Source: Kondoa malvinella
Taxonomy: Eukaryota; Basidiomycota; Agaricostilbomycetes; Agaricostilbales; Kondoaceae
Reading direction: 5' to 3'
NCBI GenBank assembly: GCA_039545315.1
Contig: BCIM01000011.1
Location: 248,001-312,000 of the forward strand
Length of the DNA stretch: 64,000 bases
Part shown: positions 43,403-55,700 of the stretch, piece by piece
Layout of the letters: each line of letters begins with the position of its first letter
Numbering within the stretch: position 1 is the first letter of the stretch
Notes under the pieces: model-generated
What the model was told of the DNA's origin: nothing
The model's input: only the letters and a program-made list of their open reading frames with translations
Database searches by the model: none
Program-made: the position numbers and the translations under genes

Positions 43403-44677
43403 TCATGCAGGGATATCCAGCTTGTCCAGATCATACGCCGTCTCCGATGTATGATACAGTAGACCACCCTTGAACCAGAAGAAGAGCTTGAAGACGGCCT
43501 TCTTGGCTTCCCAAACCCACGGACCAGTTTTCCCCTTCACACCACCTGCACCAGTGGATTTCCGTATTGCCGCAATACGAGGTCGACCTACTTCTTCGTA
43601 CCTCTTGAAAAGGTCTTCATAGCTCGATTCACCTTTATTGGCTATCAAGCGACCAAGAACAGCTGCGTCTTCGAAAGCCAGCCCGCTTCCCAATCCGTTC
43701 GGAGGCAGTGCATGAGCTGCATCACCAATCAAGCAAATCTTGGAAGTATGCCAGGTCGATAGATCGCCAATTGCGTAATGAGGCCAGACTCGAGCGTCTT
43801 CTTCTTTGGCGCTATCGAGCAGCGATCGGATTGGCTCTGTTGTGATATCTGCAAAGTCTGCTTTCGCCTGCCGGGCTCCTTCGCCTGAAGTTTCCAATTC
43901 TGCCCATTCCGCTCGTGATCGATCGCTCAAACTGGTCGTTATGCCCCAACTCAATTGCTCGCCTTTTGCATCGATTGGTACAGCCATAAACATCCCTGCG
44001 CGAGTGAAGTTGAAGGCTGGGAGCTTGAAGTCAGGGTTGGGCTTGACTGCGGCTTCAGAGGGAAGGAAGCCGTTGATGGTTGCGGTGCCTACGAATGTCG
44101 GTTGAGGTGCATCTGGACCGAGAACAGAGTCTCGGACGAAAGATCTTGTCCCATCTGCGCCGACCAAGCAATCGCCTGTGCTCACAATCATCACCAAATT
44201 CGCCTCGATTTTGCGAAACGTACCGCTCGCCTGCGTCCCATCTTCAAAGTGCAGCGACACGCAGCTCTCATCTTCTTCTACCTTGCAGAGCCTCACACCC
44301 CACCTGATCTCTATCAGATCCTTCTTCTCCTCGCACGCTTCAATCAAGACCTTTTGCAATGTTCCACGCATAACTCTTAGAGCAGGATACCCTCCTATCT
44401 TTTCTTCCCCAGCTACAATTTCCCCCAATGGAGCTCCGTCTTCAGTATAGGCGCCAAATCGAGTGTAGGCGAATCCGTGAGGTTTCAGCTTGTCGTATAC
44501 TCCAGCATATTGATCTAATACCCGCAAGCCTGTCGGACCCAGACTTATCGAACCGCCTGACTCTTGTGTGGTCTGTCGTAATTCAAAGATGGTTGATCTG
44601 ATACCGCGTCGAGCAAGAATCAAAGCGAGACAAGGTCCTGCTAAGCCTCCTCCTACTATGAGGATATGCTGTGACAT
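43403..44677 (-). CDS. FAD-dependent aromatic-ring monooxygenase 1 (salicylate hydroxylase-like)
   Basis: Group A flavin monooxygenase. MSQHILIVGGGLAGPCLALI at 44677 carries the GxGxxG FAD motif. GDCLVGADGTRSFV has the DG motif, and ICLIGDAAHALPPNGLGSGL the second FAD-contact GD motif. A 48-base GT-AG intron at 44176-44223 lies in frame without a stop. Removing it restores ASGDCLVGADG, while retention would insert 16 residues. The protein is otherwise a single exon ending YDLDKLDIPA at 43403. There is no membrane anchor or signal peptide. It is divergent, 259 bp from the UbiA prenyltransferase start. Substrate is unknown; hydroxylation of a benzoate- or quinol-like ring is inference from the family. 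Confidence 0.85.
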   Translation of the reverse strand: MSQHILIVGGGLAGPCLALILARRGIRSTIFELRQTTQESGGSISLGPTGLRVLDQYAGVYDKLKPHGFAYTRFGAYTEDGAPLGEIVAGEEKIGGYPALRVMRGTLQKVLIEACEEKKDLIEIRWGVRLCKVEEDESCVSLHFEDGTQASGTFRKIEANLVMIVSTGDCLVGADGTRSFVRDSVLGPDAPQPTFVGTATINGFLPSEAAVKPNPDFKLPAFNFTRAGMFMAVPIDAKGEQLSWGITTSLSDRSRAEWAELETSGEGARQAKADFADITTEPIRSLLDSAKEEDARVWPHYAIGDLSTWHTSKICLIGDAAHALPPNGLGSGLAFEDAAVLGRLIANKGESSYEDLFKRYEEVGRPRIAAIRKSTGAGGVKGKTGPWVWEAKKAVFKLFFWFKGGLLYHTSETAYDLDKLDIPA

Positions 44678-44936
44678 GGTTGTAGCATGGGAAGCGAGCA
44701 ACGTGCGCAAATGCTCGGCAGATAACACAGGCAAAGGGACGAGAATAGCAATGGCATGAAACCAAAAATAGTAGCTATGATAGAGCAGCACTGAAGACCG
44801 CTACATATGCTAGCACACAATGGTGATACAGATGAGTATAATAGTGTCCTGCTGTGGATGTCAGTGTATTATACCGCAGCCAGCCTATACGTCAGCTCGA
44901 TCGCGATCAAGGCTTATCCCGGTCATCATGTAATTC

Positions 44937-46243
44937 ATGTCCCTTCATCCCTTGTCCCTTCTGCAAGCACCCGACATGGTCGAAAAAGATATGAATGTCT
45001 CGCAAAAAGCTATGGTCAAGCGCCCAGGTCCTGTGATGGCCTTCATTCGCCTTGGAAGATTTCCCTATGCAATTGAAGCCATGCTGAGAGGTGCTGTTGG
45101 AGCTCTATGCTATGCCTACGAGTATGCCGTATCTTGGTATCGCATAGGAAGGAGCTGACGCTGCACAGTAATCAACAGCAAGTCGACGTCAAACGCATCT
45201 TTCTCACAATGACTTTGATTATGCTCGTCAACTCGGCAGTGAACTACCTCAATGATTGGGCAGACTACACGTAAGCTATTGGCTATATCTTGCATAGCTT
45301 CAGCTGACGCGTTCCATTCAGAGGCGATCTCGTGAGCAAAGGAACTGAAGCCTATCCTCAAGCAAATGCTGACTTGATTCAAGTATCACTACACCAAGTC
45401 GAAAGAAAGCCGAACCACAGGTGGATCCGGTATCCTGGTTCGAGGCTACTTACCTCGTTACGTCGCTCTCGTGGCTGCGGTCGTCTTCTACGCTGCTTCG
45501 ATCGCGCTTGTGCTGGGACATCGGCATTTGTACCCTCAAGATACTCCATTCCAAGGCAACACTCTACTTGGAACGTTGCTCAGTATCTTTATAGCTACTC
45601 AGTACAACGGGTAGGCCAACGCTGACTGTTTCAGAGCATCCCGCTGATACTTCTGATGTAGAAAACCTTTCGAAGCAAGTTACACTATGATGTGCGAGTT
45701 TACTTCTCTCTCCACCGTATCTGTAGGCAGCTTTCTGTCCGGCTACAACTTTCAAAAGCATCGACATACAGAGCACTTTGATGTCCCATCGGCGACTTTC
45801 TGCATCTTCTTCCTGGATGTGTTGTTGCAATCCAGTCGAATCCTCACTATGAACATTACGGACATTGATGGAGATCTACAAGTCAACAAGCGAACTCTGG
45901 CAGCTATCTTCGGTCAGTTTTGCTGCTTTAATCTCTCTGTTTTCTAAGATGTATAACAGGTCGAGCTTTGAGCGCTAAAGTCTACTCGATATTAGCGACC
46001 CTCTTCTGCATCATCTCTGCACTCTACGCCATTACATTAACAGATCGACTGCTTTCTGCTTTGGTCGCTACCACTGCATTAATAGCAACACCGCAAATTT
46101 ATAAAGTCTCGCAGCTCTTACGTGAATATGGAAAGGGGAACGAAGAGGCTGGAGCATCGCCGCCAATGCGCGTCAGCTTGCTGCAAATGCAGACGGTGCT
46201 GATTTGGGGAGGTGGATTGGCTTGGGCGAACTGGTTTAGGTGA
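44937..46243 (+). CDS. UbiA-family prenyltransferase (MenA-like)
   Basis: This is a polytopic membrane enzyme that attaches a prenyl chain to an aromatic or other acceptor. The start may be MSLHPLSLLQAP at 44937 or MVEKDMNVSQ at 44976; I keep the longer one. GPVMAFIRLGRFPYAIEAML is followed by QVDVKRIFLTMTLIMLVNSA and the first metal-binding motif NYLNDWADYTGDL. A further intron (gtgagc to ttcaag) joins this to YHYTKSKESRTTGGSGILVR. The second aspartate-rich motif is MNITDIDGDLQVNKRTLA, closest to the MenA group. Further hydrophobic helices end with VLIWGGGLAWANWFR at 46243. About six introns are inferred. It is clearly not the standard Coq2 or Cox10 pattern. Flanking FAD monooxygenases suggest a shared pathway. 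Confidence 0.85.
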
Positions 46244-46279
46244 CAGCAGGGCAAGGGACATTTTCATGTAAACAACACT

Positions 46280-48450
46280 TCATTGCACATGTAAGATGCT
46301 TTGTAGCACTTCCTTGAGCTTCTGGCTTGGGTTCTCAATCGCTGATTTGGTACGCCAAGCGATGAAGCGGCTGATCAGATGTCAGTGATTGTTCACCATG
46401 GCAGATGGAGAACTGACTCGGGTCTGACCAGGATGCAGCCGTCCTCCTCTATCTGGCTAACCGAAGTCCAATCGGAATAGCAGTCATTGTAATCTCCTCC
46501 AAGTCCAAGCGCATAACATGTAATCATTATACCTAGACTTTGGCTGGTCTGTGATGCTGCGTTAAGCCATTGCTTCTTCTTTGGGCTGACTCCAGTAAAG
46601 AGAGTAAAGTTACCCTTTCCGGCCAGATCATGTGTAGAAATGAGAGCACTTGGAATCGGTGTGGTCAACCAAACATGTGGTAATCGTTTGCCAGGATAGG
46701 TCGAGACATCGTAATGCGTGATAGAATCCACGCTGGGCTGAAATTGAGCAGATTCTCCTCTCGACACAATCGCATCAGATTGATAGAGCTGATTCATCTC
46801 GGTGCCTAGGCAACAAGTCAGTGGAGCCTGGAGAAATGGAAGTCGGCCCACCGAGAGTCTGCAGCTCATACACAGTCTTGTGCATCGCTTCTCGAAACTC
46901 TGTCCTCGCTGTTGCGCCTTCCTTGCTCATCAACTTGTTCACCGTATCATTCCCATTCGCTTCCATCACACCGAGACATTTCCAAATCGCCAAATGATTC
47001 CGGAAGGCGTCATTGGCTACTCGAACAATTTCAGCGCCAACAGGTTGTCGTTCCGCCGTATACGAATCAAGCAATTCTACACCAGCTTTGCCTTGCAGAA
47101 CATAAGCGAGTCTCCAAGCCAGGCTGTACGAATCTTGTATGCTTGTATTCCGGCCTAGACCTGCGAAAGGTGGATGGCGATGGACGCTGATCTAGTCATA
47201 AGCATCTGGTTCCAAGCAGAACCAAGAACATACCTATCACCTGCACAGATGATGCGATCTCTCTGATATGTCTCTGCAACGGATTCTTGGACCTCCCACT
47301 TCCATACGCCGCATAGCTCTACAGATAATTGCTCGGTTACTTCACCAAGCAGCTGTTTGACTATATCGAGATACTCTTCATTCGATAAGTGTGGATTCTT
47401 GCAGGCAGGCGTAGGCATCAGTATCCTATCCATAAATCAGCTTTCCGCTTGTCTAAGGAATTTCACACTCACACCACCCATTCATTCCATGGCCGTATCA
47501 TCCGAAATATCGATAACCATTCTGCACCCGGCTGTAGCACCCAAGAAAGAAGCGCCTGCTTTCCTTCCATATACCTCGACAGATCCATCTTGACGTGCAC
47601 ATTAATGGCCAATCCACCGCCCGGGCCGTTCTCGAATTTCAGATTCAGACTTTTGGCTATCGCGCTTTTGGCGCCATCACACGCAACGAGGTACTTTGAC
47701 TTGAAGGTATAATTGTTTCCCGTTAATCGATCCAGCACTGTACTTTCTACACCGGCTGCGTCTTGAGTAGCAGACAACCATTCAGTATCGAACCGGACTT
47801 TTGCGCCTCGAATAGTGGCTTCTTGTACTAAGAGCGGCTCAAGCGTGCTTTGTTCTATGTTGCAGTGTTTAGAGGGAGAAGCGGCTTCGTATCGACCGAC
47901 GTTTGCTGGACCATTACCTACGTTGGCGTTCAGCATTTTTCCTTGCTGCCCATTTGAACATACCTATCGCGCTGCAGCTATGTCAGAACAAGAAGAACCA
48001 CACAGCAAAGAGCATACTAGGCACGACCATACTCTTGCCCTAAGAAGGAGCGAGTGAAACGAACGTTGCGTAAGTACTCGGAAGAGAGTGAATTCTCCAT
48101 GATCGATGCTTCGAGACCGACATCGCGAAACTACTGAGTATACTAAGACATGGAAATATAAGAAGAATCGAAGGGAGAGTACGCATTCGTTCGTAGCTGC
48201 ATTCTGCACTACGAGAAGGAAGTAAACAGATGACGCGCAGACAGAGGCAAGGCGCGTACTGTGCGCTCGATGGGAGTTTGCAGTGCCTCCATATTTCGTA
48301 ATGACTGTACAGCTAACGCCTGGAGCAAAGCATAAGAGAACTGTATCAAGGTGACGCAGATTGCAAAGTACCGAGCGATCGAAGGAAGACTGCTAATGCT
48401 AGACCTGAAGGGCCAGCTCCTGATATCAACACATCTGTGGTATACTCCAT
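46280..48450 (-). CDS. FAD-dependent monooxygenase 2 (phenol hydroxylase/TfdB-like)
   Basis: MEYTTDVLISGAGPSGLALA starts at 48450 with the FAD motif. It continues VSCTVITKYGGTANSHRAH across an intron. KYLVACDGAKSAIAKSLNLK has the DG motif, and DAVHRHPPFAGLGRNTSIQD with SYSLAWRLAYVLQGKAG the GD-type region. LLDSYTAERQPVGAEIVRVA follows. A C-terminal thioredoxin-like domain ends GCILVRPDRFIAWRTKSA and SILHVQ at 46280. The model after RAH (48060-48260) is uncertain: a 14-base exon gives TTNECFRDVGLEAS, about four residues short of the usual family spacing. About eight introns are inferred. It ends 36 bp from the UbiA gene tail to tail and is divergent from CTK3 over 60 bp. Confidence 0.8.
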
Positions 48451-48510
48451 TCTGATTAGCCTTTGGGTATATCGTCGTTGCTGCCCAAAATATTTCGAGC
48501 CAAAACAACG
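48451..48510. promoter_or_regulatory. 60-bp divergent promoter of FAD monooxygenase 2 and CTK3
   Basis: The two inferred ATGs are only 60 bases apart, head to head. The sequence contains A/T-rich tatttcgagcc and ttgggtatatcg. Called from geometry; no factor site is identified. Confidence 0.5.
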
Positions 48511-49622
48511 ATGGACGCCTTCGAGGTGACTACAGCTGGACGCGCACAACATAGGACAGACACTGACTCGCTGGTTCACGGCAGATCCGCCTTCGTTTTC
48601 TGGACATCTTGCGCAAACTGACTTCCGCCCAAAGCTCGATACAAAAAGTGTCAGCGTATGCAGTCAAGAACTCTCGCAAGTCTTCAGACGATATCTGGGA
48701 TTGTATAGTAGAGGAATGCGAAAAGGTACGATCACTGTGTCTGTCATGCCAGCTCATCTGAAAGTCGCGAATAGGGCTCTCTGAATGCCAGAATAAACAT
48801 CTTTTACGCTCTGGATGGGCTATTGGAAGCTTCGTTGGACGCGGGCACTCTCGTCTATCTGGATTTACTCAAGAGGGATCTAGCGAAAATCGTTGATCTT
48901 GTTGTGCCAAAGACGAAAGAGGGCAGGCTCAACATGATGAGCACCAGACAGGTAGGTGGTATATCAGTCACCTGGAGCCCTAGTGCTCATGCGCACGGGT
49001 GCAGATATTGCGAAGTTGGAAGACGAGACGAGTGCTAGAGCCGGAAATCATTGATCCAGTCGAGGAAGAGCTTTCGCGAAGAACAGCAGAGTATGCCCTA
49101 TCCTTTCGTGCACCTGGTACATACTCATCAGAATCCAGTAACAACCCGAATGAAGCTGCAGCGGCTCAAACTTCTGCTCTGGCCAAATTCTCACGAAACG
49201 ATATCCTGCGCAGGATAGAAGACGACCGAGAACGAGTAAGCTTCTTCCCTCTTTCTCTCAAGCTATACTCACACATTGATCAGCACAAACGGCTGAGAGA
49301 ACGTATTTGGATCCTTCCAGCACCATCTTCAGCAACGAAAGAATACCCACGCGGATCAGCTGCCCTCGCTGCATTGACAGGGAACGTGGCTACGCAATCG
49401 CCCTTCTCACCTTCTAGTCCAGCATATAGTCAATCTGCACTAGCGGCATTGCAAGCTGCGGGTCAGACAGCCAGTCCGTCTAATTTACCAGGTCAAATGC
49501 CTACTCTGGGAAGTATAGAGATCGAATTTGACCAGCTCTGGGAAAGTCACGAGGCTGCCGGGGAAGAGGATCTGCAGGCGATGAGGATAGAGGCAGAACG
49601 TGCTGATGCGTCTAATACATGA
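48511..49622 (+). CDS. CTK3: CTD kinase I gamma subunit (Ctk3-like)
   Basis: Ctk3 supports the Ctk1-Ctk2 kinase that phosphorylates serine 2 of the RNA polymerase II C-terminal domain. MDAFE splices over an 80-base intron to IRLRFLDILRKLTSAQSSIQ. KVSAYAVKNSRKSSDDIWDC and INIFYALDGLLEASLDAG form the N-terminal CID-like helical domain. RQILRSWKTRRVLEPEIIDP follows across another intron. The C-terminal family block HKRLRERIWILPA is followed by a serine/proline/alanine-rich stretch. SIEIEFDQLWESHEAAGEED ends the recognisable part, and the stop is at 49622. Four introns are inferred. Length and order match fungal Ctk3. Confidence 0.85.
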
Positions 49623-49774
49623 TGCTGATGCTAATGCGTTGCGAGAATGATACAGTTGTACAAGTGTGCCCGTTTTATTACTTCCATCTGTTTTCACTCC
49701 TTCTGTTTCTTCCTACTTCCCTCTCCTTGCCTAGATGAAGGTCAACTCTGCTCATCACCTCCCAAAAGCTGAAC

Positions 49775-52700
49775 TTACAAAGCTTTCCTCTTCCTAGTCC
49801 GAGACTCTGTCTTTGACTTCAAGTTCTTCTTCCGCCTCTCCTCAGTTTGTGCAGGATCATTGACCGCCTGTAGACCACTCTCAGCTGATTTTCAAGCCGG
49901 CAGGAGACAAGACAGACCATCATCGACTCTCGCTGCTTCCGCTTGTTTCTATGATCAAGGACCGATTGCTGGACCGCGCTGTATGCGTTGGAAAAGTCTT
50001 TTGTACCCATCTTCTCCTGAAGCAAGTCTTGAACCTCTTGCGCCAGTGTTTGCAAGGTAGCTAAGCAGTAAAACATGAGTACCTGTTCTCGCGAGATAAC
50101 GAGGCACATACTCATCTGATCATCAGTCACTTGCTTGTCATCCAAGATCCGATACAGCGGAGTGATGATCGTGAAGAGCAGAGGTTGAAGAGCAGTCGCA
50201 GGCAAGGCATTAGTCATTGCTGCGAACCATTTGAACACTGAAGATGGTTGCAAGGACCATATATGCTGTACAGCACGCATCAGACAGTTGGCAATAGAAA
50301 GAGGGTGCAAGCTTACAGCATCCTTGTCGTAGGGCGAAGGCCGATTTACATGCGCCAACCGAGCTTGTCTGGACAGCTTGACAAAGATCCACCTTAAGGG
50401 CTGCTGAAGTGGGTCAAAGAGTGCAGGGTTGTTCTCGTCTGCTTTCGATACTTCAGATGAAGAGACTCCGTTGTCCATAGTTGCTAGCTGCTTGCCGATA
50501 AAGAAGAGGTTCTTGACCAGCTGAAGAGCGAGGGATTCGTTCAAGACTTTGCTCTCCAACTGCAGACTGAACTTTGTCGCTGATTCGATGAGAACGGGTG
50601 GAGCGAGAATATCGAGCTTTGGCGAGTGAGCCAATATAGCAGTTGATGCGCTATAGATTGATCCTGCTAGCCGAGCTGACGCGAGACGGACCCAAGCGTG
50701 GGGATGGAGCAATTGAGTTTGGAGCGATTGCCAATGCTGACTCGACAAGTCAGTCGTATTTGGTGAAGCGTTGACAAGCGCGTTTGCGAGCTGGAGCGCT
50801 TGGTATGTCAAGTGCCAATCCAGAGCGAGATCGCCGTCCAAATCAGTGTCGCCAACCTCCAGATCTGCCGCAGCCAGCTCAACAATTCGCCAGACGTTTG
50901 ACCAACAAGTCGGTGCGATGGAATCCGTCCCATCGGCGCCAACCGCCTCGACAAAGACAGTGAGTAGCTGGAAGGCTGTGCGCGTCAATTGCTGTTGACC
51001 ATCTTGTGCACTCCAGGAAGACAAGGTGTCGAAAAAGTTGCGGCGCTGCTCTGGCTCTGCCCGCTGTACAATGACTTTGACTAGAGCTGCGGCTGTTTCA
51101 CAGCATTTCGTAGACTGGTCGTTGGCGACAATCATAACTAGACTCGAGAAGAATAGCTCAGAAGATTCTTGAGCGGTCTCTGGTGCACATTTGGTCAACA
51201 GCGCATGAATGAGTTCCATTGCAGACAGGCGACCACTTTCGTGAACATAGTCAAGGTTCTTGGCGAGGAATGCGAGTGAGTTCTTGAGTCTTCCACGTCC
51301 TTGAGGGTAGTCCAACAGGAACTGGAGAAACATGGCGCGACAGACTTCGCGAACCTGCGCAGATTGGTTTGTAACTAGTATTTCGGCGACCCTTTCCATT
51401 ATTTCGTATATTTCTGGCGCCATGAATTTTCGAGACATCACGGCACGCAAAAGAGCAAAGACGATAGATTGTCGATCAGGCTCCTCTAGGTCGGGTGTAA
51501 CGATTTTGATAAGCTCCGTAAGTTGTTGCTCTGATAGCTTGACGGATTTGCAGTCGCGAATAACAGTCGACAAAGCTCGCAGGGCGCTTTGAGCTGTTTC
51601 TGATTCGGTATTTCCGGCCATTCGAACGATCGCAAGCATCTGTTTGACCAAAAGTGGCGCTTTCTCTTCGAGAGACTGTAGAGGACAGCGAAGCAGCGCC
51701 GCAGTAACTTTCAAGCCCCGAGCTAGAATGAGGTCGCTGTCGGAGTAGAGAGTGTTGCCAACGGCTGAGATGAGAGGCTCCAGGCGACTGACGGTCTCTG
51801 AGTCGCTGAGATCGAACTTATTCCGTCGAAAGGCGGTATTGAGTAGATCCAAGCCAAACGCAACGAAGTAGTGCGCGTTTCGTGAAGCCTCGTCACCCTC
51901 GAGCTTGCCCTTCTTCCTTTCAAGGACGACTTCATGATCCTTGTGGACCTTCTGTTTGCCGGATCCACCTGACTTGCGGGTTGTGAGGAATCTTGCGTTC
52001 TGCTTGATCAGAGATTGGCATAAACCAAGTAGGTCGAAGGTCGAGAGTTTGTCGTTCATGTGAAGACCGGTTGCAATGCTACTCAAAGCTTCGTCGACAG
52101 TCTTCAGGGTCTTGACATTGTCTGCCGACCGGAGGACTTCCCGAATTGGAGCAAGTAGTAGAGAGATCTGGGTCGGCAGAATGCGTTTTGCGAGAATTTG
52201 GTAGGTGTCCAAACTTTTACAGGTGCGCACTTCGCGGAACTTGGTTCTGGACCGGAATTCTTGCGAATTGCGATCTCTTGCCGGATGTCCAAATAGATCT
52301 GCATCGATGACGGAGATGATGTCGTTGATAGCGGGCTGTAGATTGACTTCTTGTATTGTTTCTTGCTCAGCGTATCGGATCAGGACGGCATGTACTGTAT
52401 AAGCCAAGACATGCTGTTGCGGTCCTCGTTGCAAAGCGCTGCGCATTTCTTTGGTTGCTGGTGCCAGTGCATCTTGGCCCAAGATCTGGCAAGAGTTGCA
52501 GATGGCGCTTTTGGCTGCGTCTCTAATTTCTTGCGTTTTGCTCCGCAAGATGTGGCTCAGAGCCATAAAGAGATTGCTGATCTGCAGAGGCCTGAATTCG
52601 GCCGGCAGGTACTTGATAATGTGCGCAACCCCTTCAGCGACCGAAATACGCATAGACTCGTCGGACTCTTCTCTTTGCTCGATGTATGTGAGCAGGTTGG

Positions 52701-55700
52701 GCAGCAGAGTTTCGCGAACCAGTCGAAGTACGCCTGCATTTGGTCCGCTATCGGACAGCTCGAAATGAAAGACTTTCAGTACACCGACAAGGCAGCGAAC
52801 GAAAATCTTCTGATGAGGTGTCGATCTTTTGGCCAACCGAAAGAAGTGATGGAGCCATGACCGGTATGCGGACCAGCTTAGACCAGAGGAAGTGCGCGAG
52901 ATGCACAAGACCGTTTCATTGACCAGATCTAGGTCCACCTTTTGACCGTCCTTCGCGTTAGGTAGGAACTGACAGACAAGAGGCAACAAGGTGTCGTTCA
53001 GTATAGGGCTGGAGATATGCTGAGCTTCGACTTCGTCAGCTAGTCTTCTAAGAGCTCGAGCACGGCGATGATGTTGGATGTGATACAGGTTGGCGAAAAA
53101 GCTGGCCTCTTGATCGCCGCCTACTGCTAAGCACTTGAGTTCTTCCAGCATGGGCACACCAGATAAGACGCTTGTGGCGTGACCGAGAAGACCGAGGTGT
53201 TCAGAGCGACATATTTCAGCTGGAAGCTTGAGTCCGTCGCGGATGCCCGGTAGCAGCACAGAGTTGAAGAGGTCAAGTAGACCATGGCTGTTAACGATCG
53301 AGATGAGCTGGCGCAAGACTTGTGTGCCGTTGCTACGAATGACCAATTCTTCAGTGTCTTGCATGAAGAAAAGCATGTTGTGAATGATAGTTGTCCATTC
53401 TATCGAAGTGAATGTGACATGAAGAGTCTCATTGATCGAATTGAAGGCTTGTAGTCGGCGATCACAGTCGAGCTCTTCTGTTCTTTTGGTCGAATACGCA
53501 TTCAGATTGGCCAGAAGTGAGACCAGCGAATTCGGAACAACGTGTAGCTCGCCCAATGCCGCGTAGGTATGCACCAATTCGGTTCGAGACGCAGGCGTAG
53601 ACAATGAAGAGAATAGGGTACTGATAGCCGCATTGACCTCCTTCTCTGCATCTTTGGCCTTTGCTGGGTCGGAATAGAGGGAGGCCGAGATGGAACGGAA
53701 AATACGCAAGAGATCGACTCGAATTCTGTCAGGTACTTGGCGGGATGGTCTTCGCAAGAGAGGTAAGATCATGCGCTCCAAGACTGAAGCCTGTTCGTAT
53801 GTTGATATAGATGGAGCGAGCCATCCGAGCAAGCTTAACCTGCGGCTGAAGACGGAATCACGCAAGTTTGTTGCGCTGGTGACTGTTGTCAGGTTTTGCA
53901 GTAGGAGGTCGAGATGGTCAACAATGCACATCTTGTGAGCTTCTGCATCGGTCGTTTCAGGCGACAGGACATTTTGGATCAGATCGAACACATGATGTAC
54001 AACGCGTGGCTTGACTGAAGGTTCGATCAAAGCGTTGTAGACAGAGGGCAACAGCTCTTTGTCGAAATTCCACAACAGTGGGCGGGTCGCAGGCGATGTC
54101 GACCAAAGAACAAAGAGGTTGAGCGATGCAGACGGTGCTTGCGCTGTATCGCCGGGTAAGTTGGCTAGTCGAGGCGAAATAATCACTTCGAAAGCTTCCG
54201 GCAGAATGAAGCTTGCGTCGAAAGACGGGACAAGTTGGAAGAAATCGACGAAGCGCCTGACGCCAAGCTTGCGTACGTTGCGAAGCATGCCCGAAGAAGG
54301 CGCTTTGCCGGCTACTTCGTTCGCTGGGTCATCCATAAGATTGCTGGTGTTACTGATCCGGGACAAATTGACGGTCGTCTGAATCAGGTCAGCTAGCTTG
54401 GGCGTTTCAAGCTGGTTGCCAAGGTGTCGCAGAAGATCATGCAGTAAGGAAAGAAAGCCAAGAGCTGGTCGGGCAAGCGTTTCTTGCTGGTCCGCTGATC
54501 CCTTCTTCAGTGGCTTGAGCATCAGATCTACCAACACAGAAAGTTCTTGCGGGGAGCAGCTGCGCAGTGATACGAGAATAGCATTCTTCCGAGTTGCTTG
54601 CAGACGGGCTGAGTCAGAGTAGCCACTCTTGCCAGTCAAGATACCGAACATGAGATGGACAATAACTTTCATCGTGCGAGCGCGCTCCGCGGCTGGAATG
54701 ACTGTATCATCTTGCCCCAGTGGCATGGCTAACAGCGTATCACGAAATTTGGGCGGATCGAGTAAACCTTCGAGCTGTTCTTGGAGTTTGACCAATGAGG
54801 CTTCCTTCCAGGTCAGGAGACACTTGAGCGCAAGTCGCTGGACGTTGATATCCCCTTGAGCCAGATAGGTGAGGTATGAGGTGTAAAGCTCATCGCAGCG
54901 ATAGACCGACTTGGGGTTGGTCAGGTTCGCAAACATGCCCAGCCAAGACGACAATCGGGATTGTCTGGCAGAGGAAGATAAAGTGGAGCCTGAAGAGGGA
55001 CCGGCGATGTGATTAAGGAAAACAGGGATGACTTCTCGCCCATGCTTTTGTACTACTTGCGGTAAGCGTCCGAGAAGCGATAGCAGCTCAGACTCAAAAG
55101 TGAGCTCGTTGAGGCGACTAGATGAAATCTGCTCCTGCTCGCACGACTTTCAGCGACTCTGATGTGCGGACAGTGGCTTCAACATACCTCTTTGAAGTGA
55201 TCGGATGCTTCATTTCCAGCTCGATCCAGTTTATTCAAGTTGGTGCAAATGAAGTGAGAATAGTCCGATTGTTCTGTTTCCTCCTCTTCAGCCGGCGCAG
55301 GCCACGATCGACTCGGTACCAAGTACAGTGGACGATCAGATTGTCCACTCAAGGCAAGTAATTGCTGCCCTGCAGCTTGCCAGATAGTGTCGTAGTGCTT
55401 GCTCGGTAAAGTCGCAAGAGCTTCTACAGCGTCTGTCCATAGTGGCTTGAGATTGACTTTGAGGGTAGCTAGATTCAAGCGTTAGACTAGCTATCGATGA
55501 AGTATGAGATAGGCATACCGATGAGATGAATCACTGCGATCTTGACAACAAGCTCATCCTGACTGTTCTTAGCCATGACGCCGATCTTGCGTATGTCCAG
55601 AGATCGTTCTCTCGCTTGCTGAAAAGTCAAGGAGACGTTCTCGGCTGCTATACAGGCGGATAACATCTTGGAGACCTCGACAGTGGGCGCAAAAGCGCAA

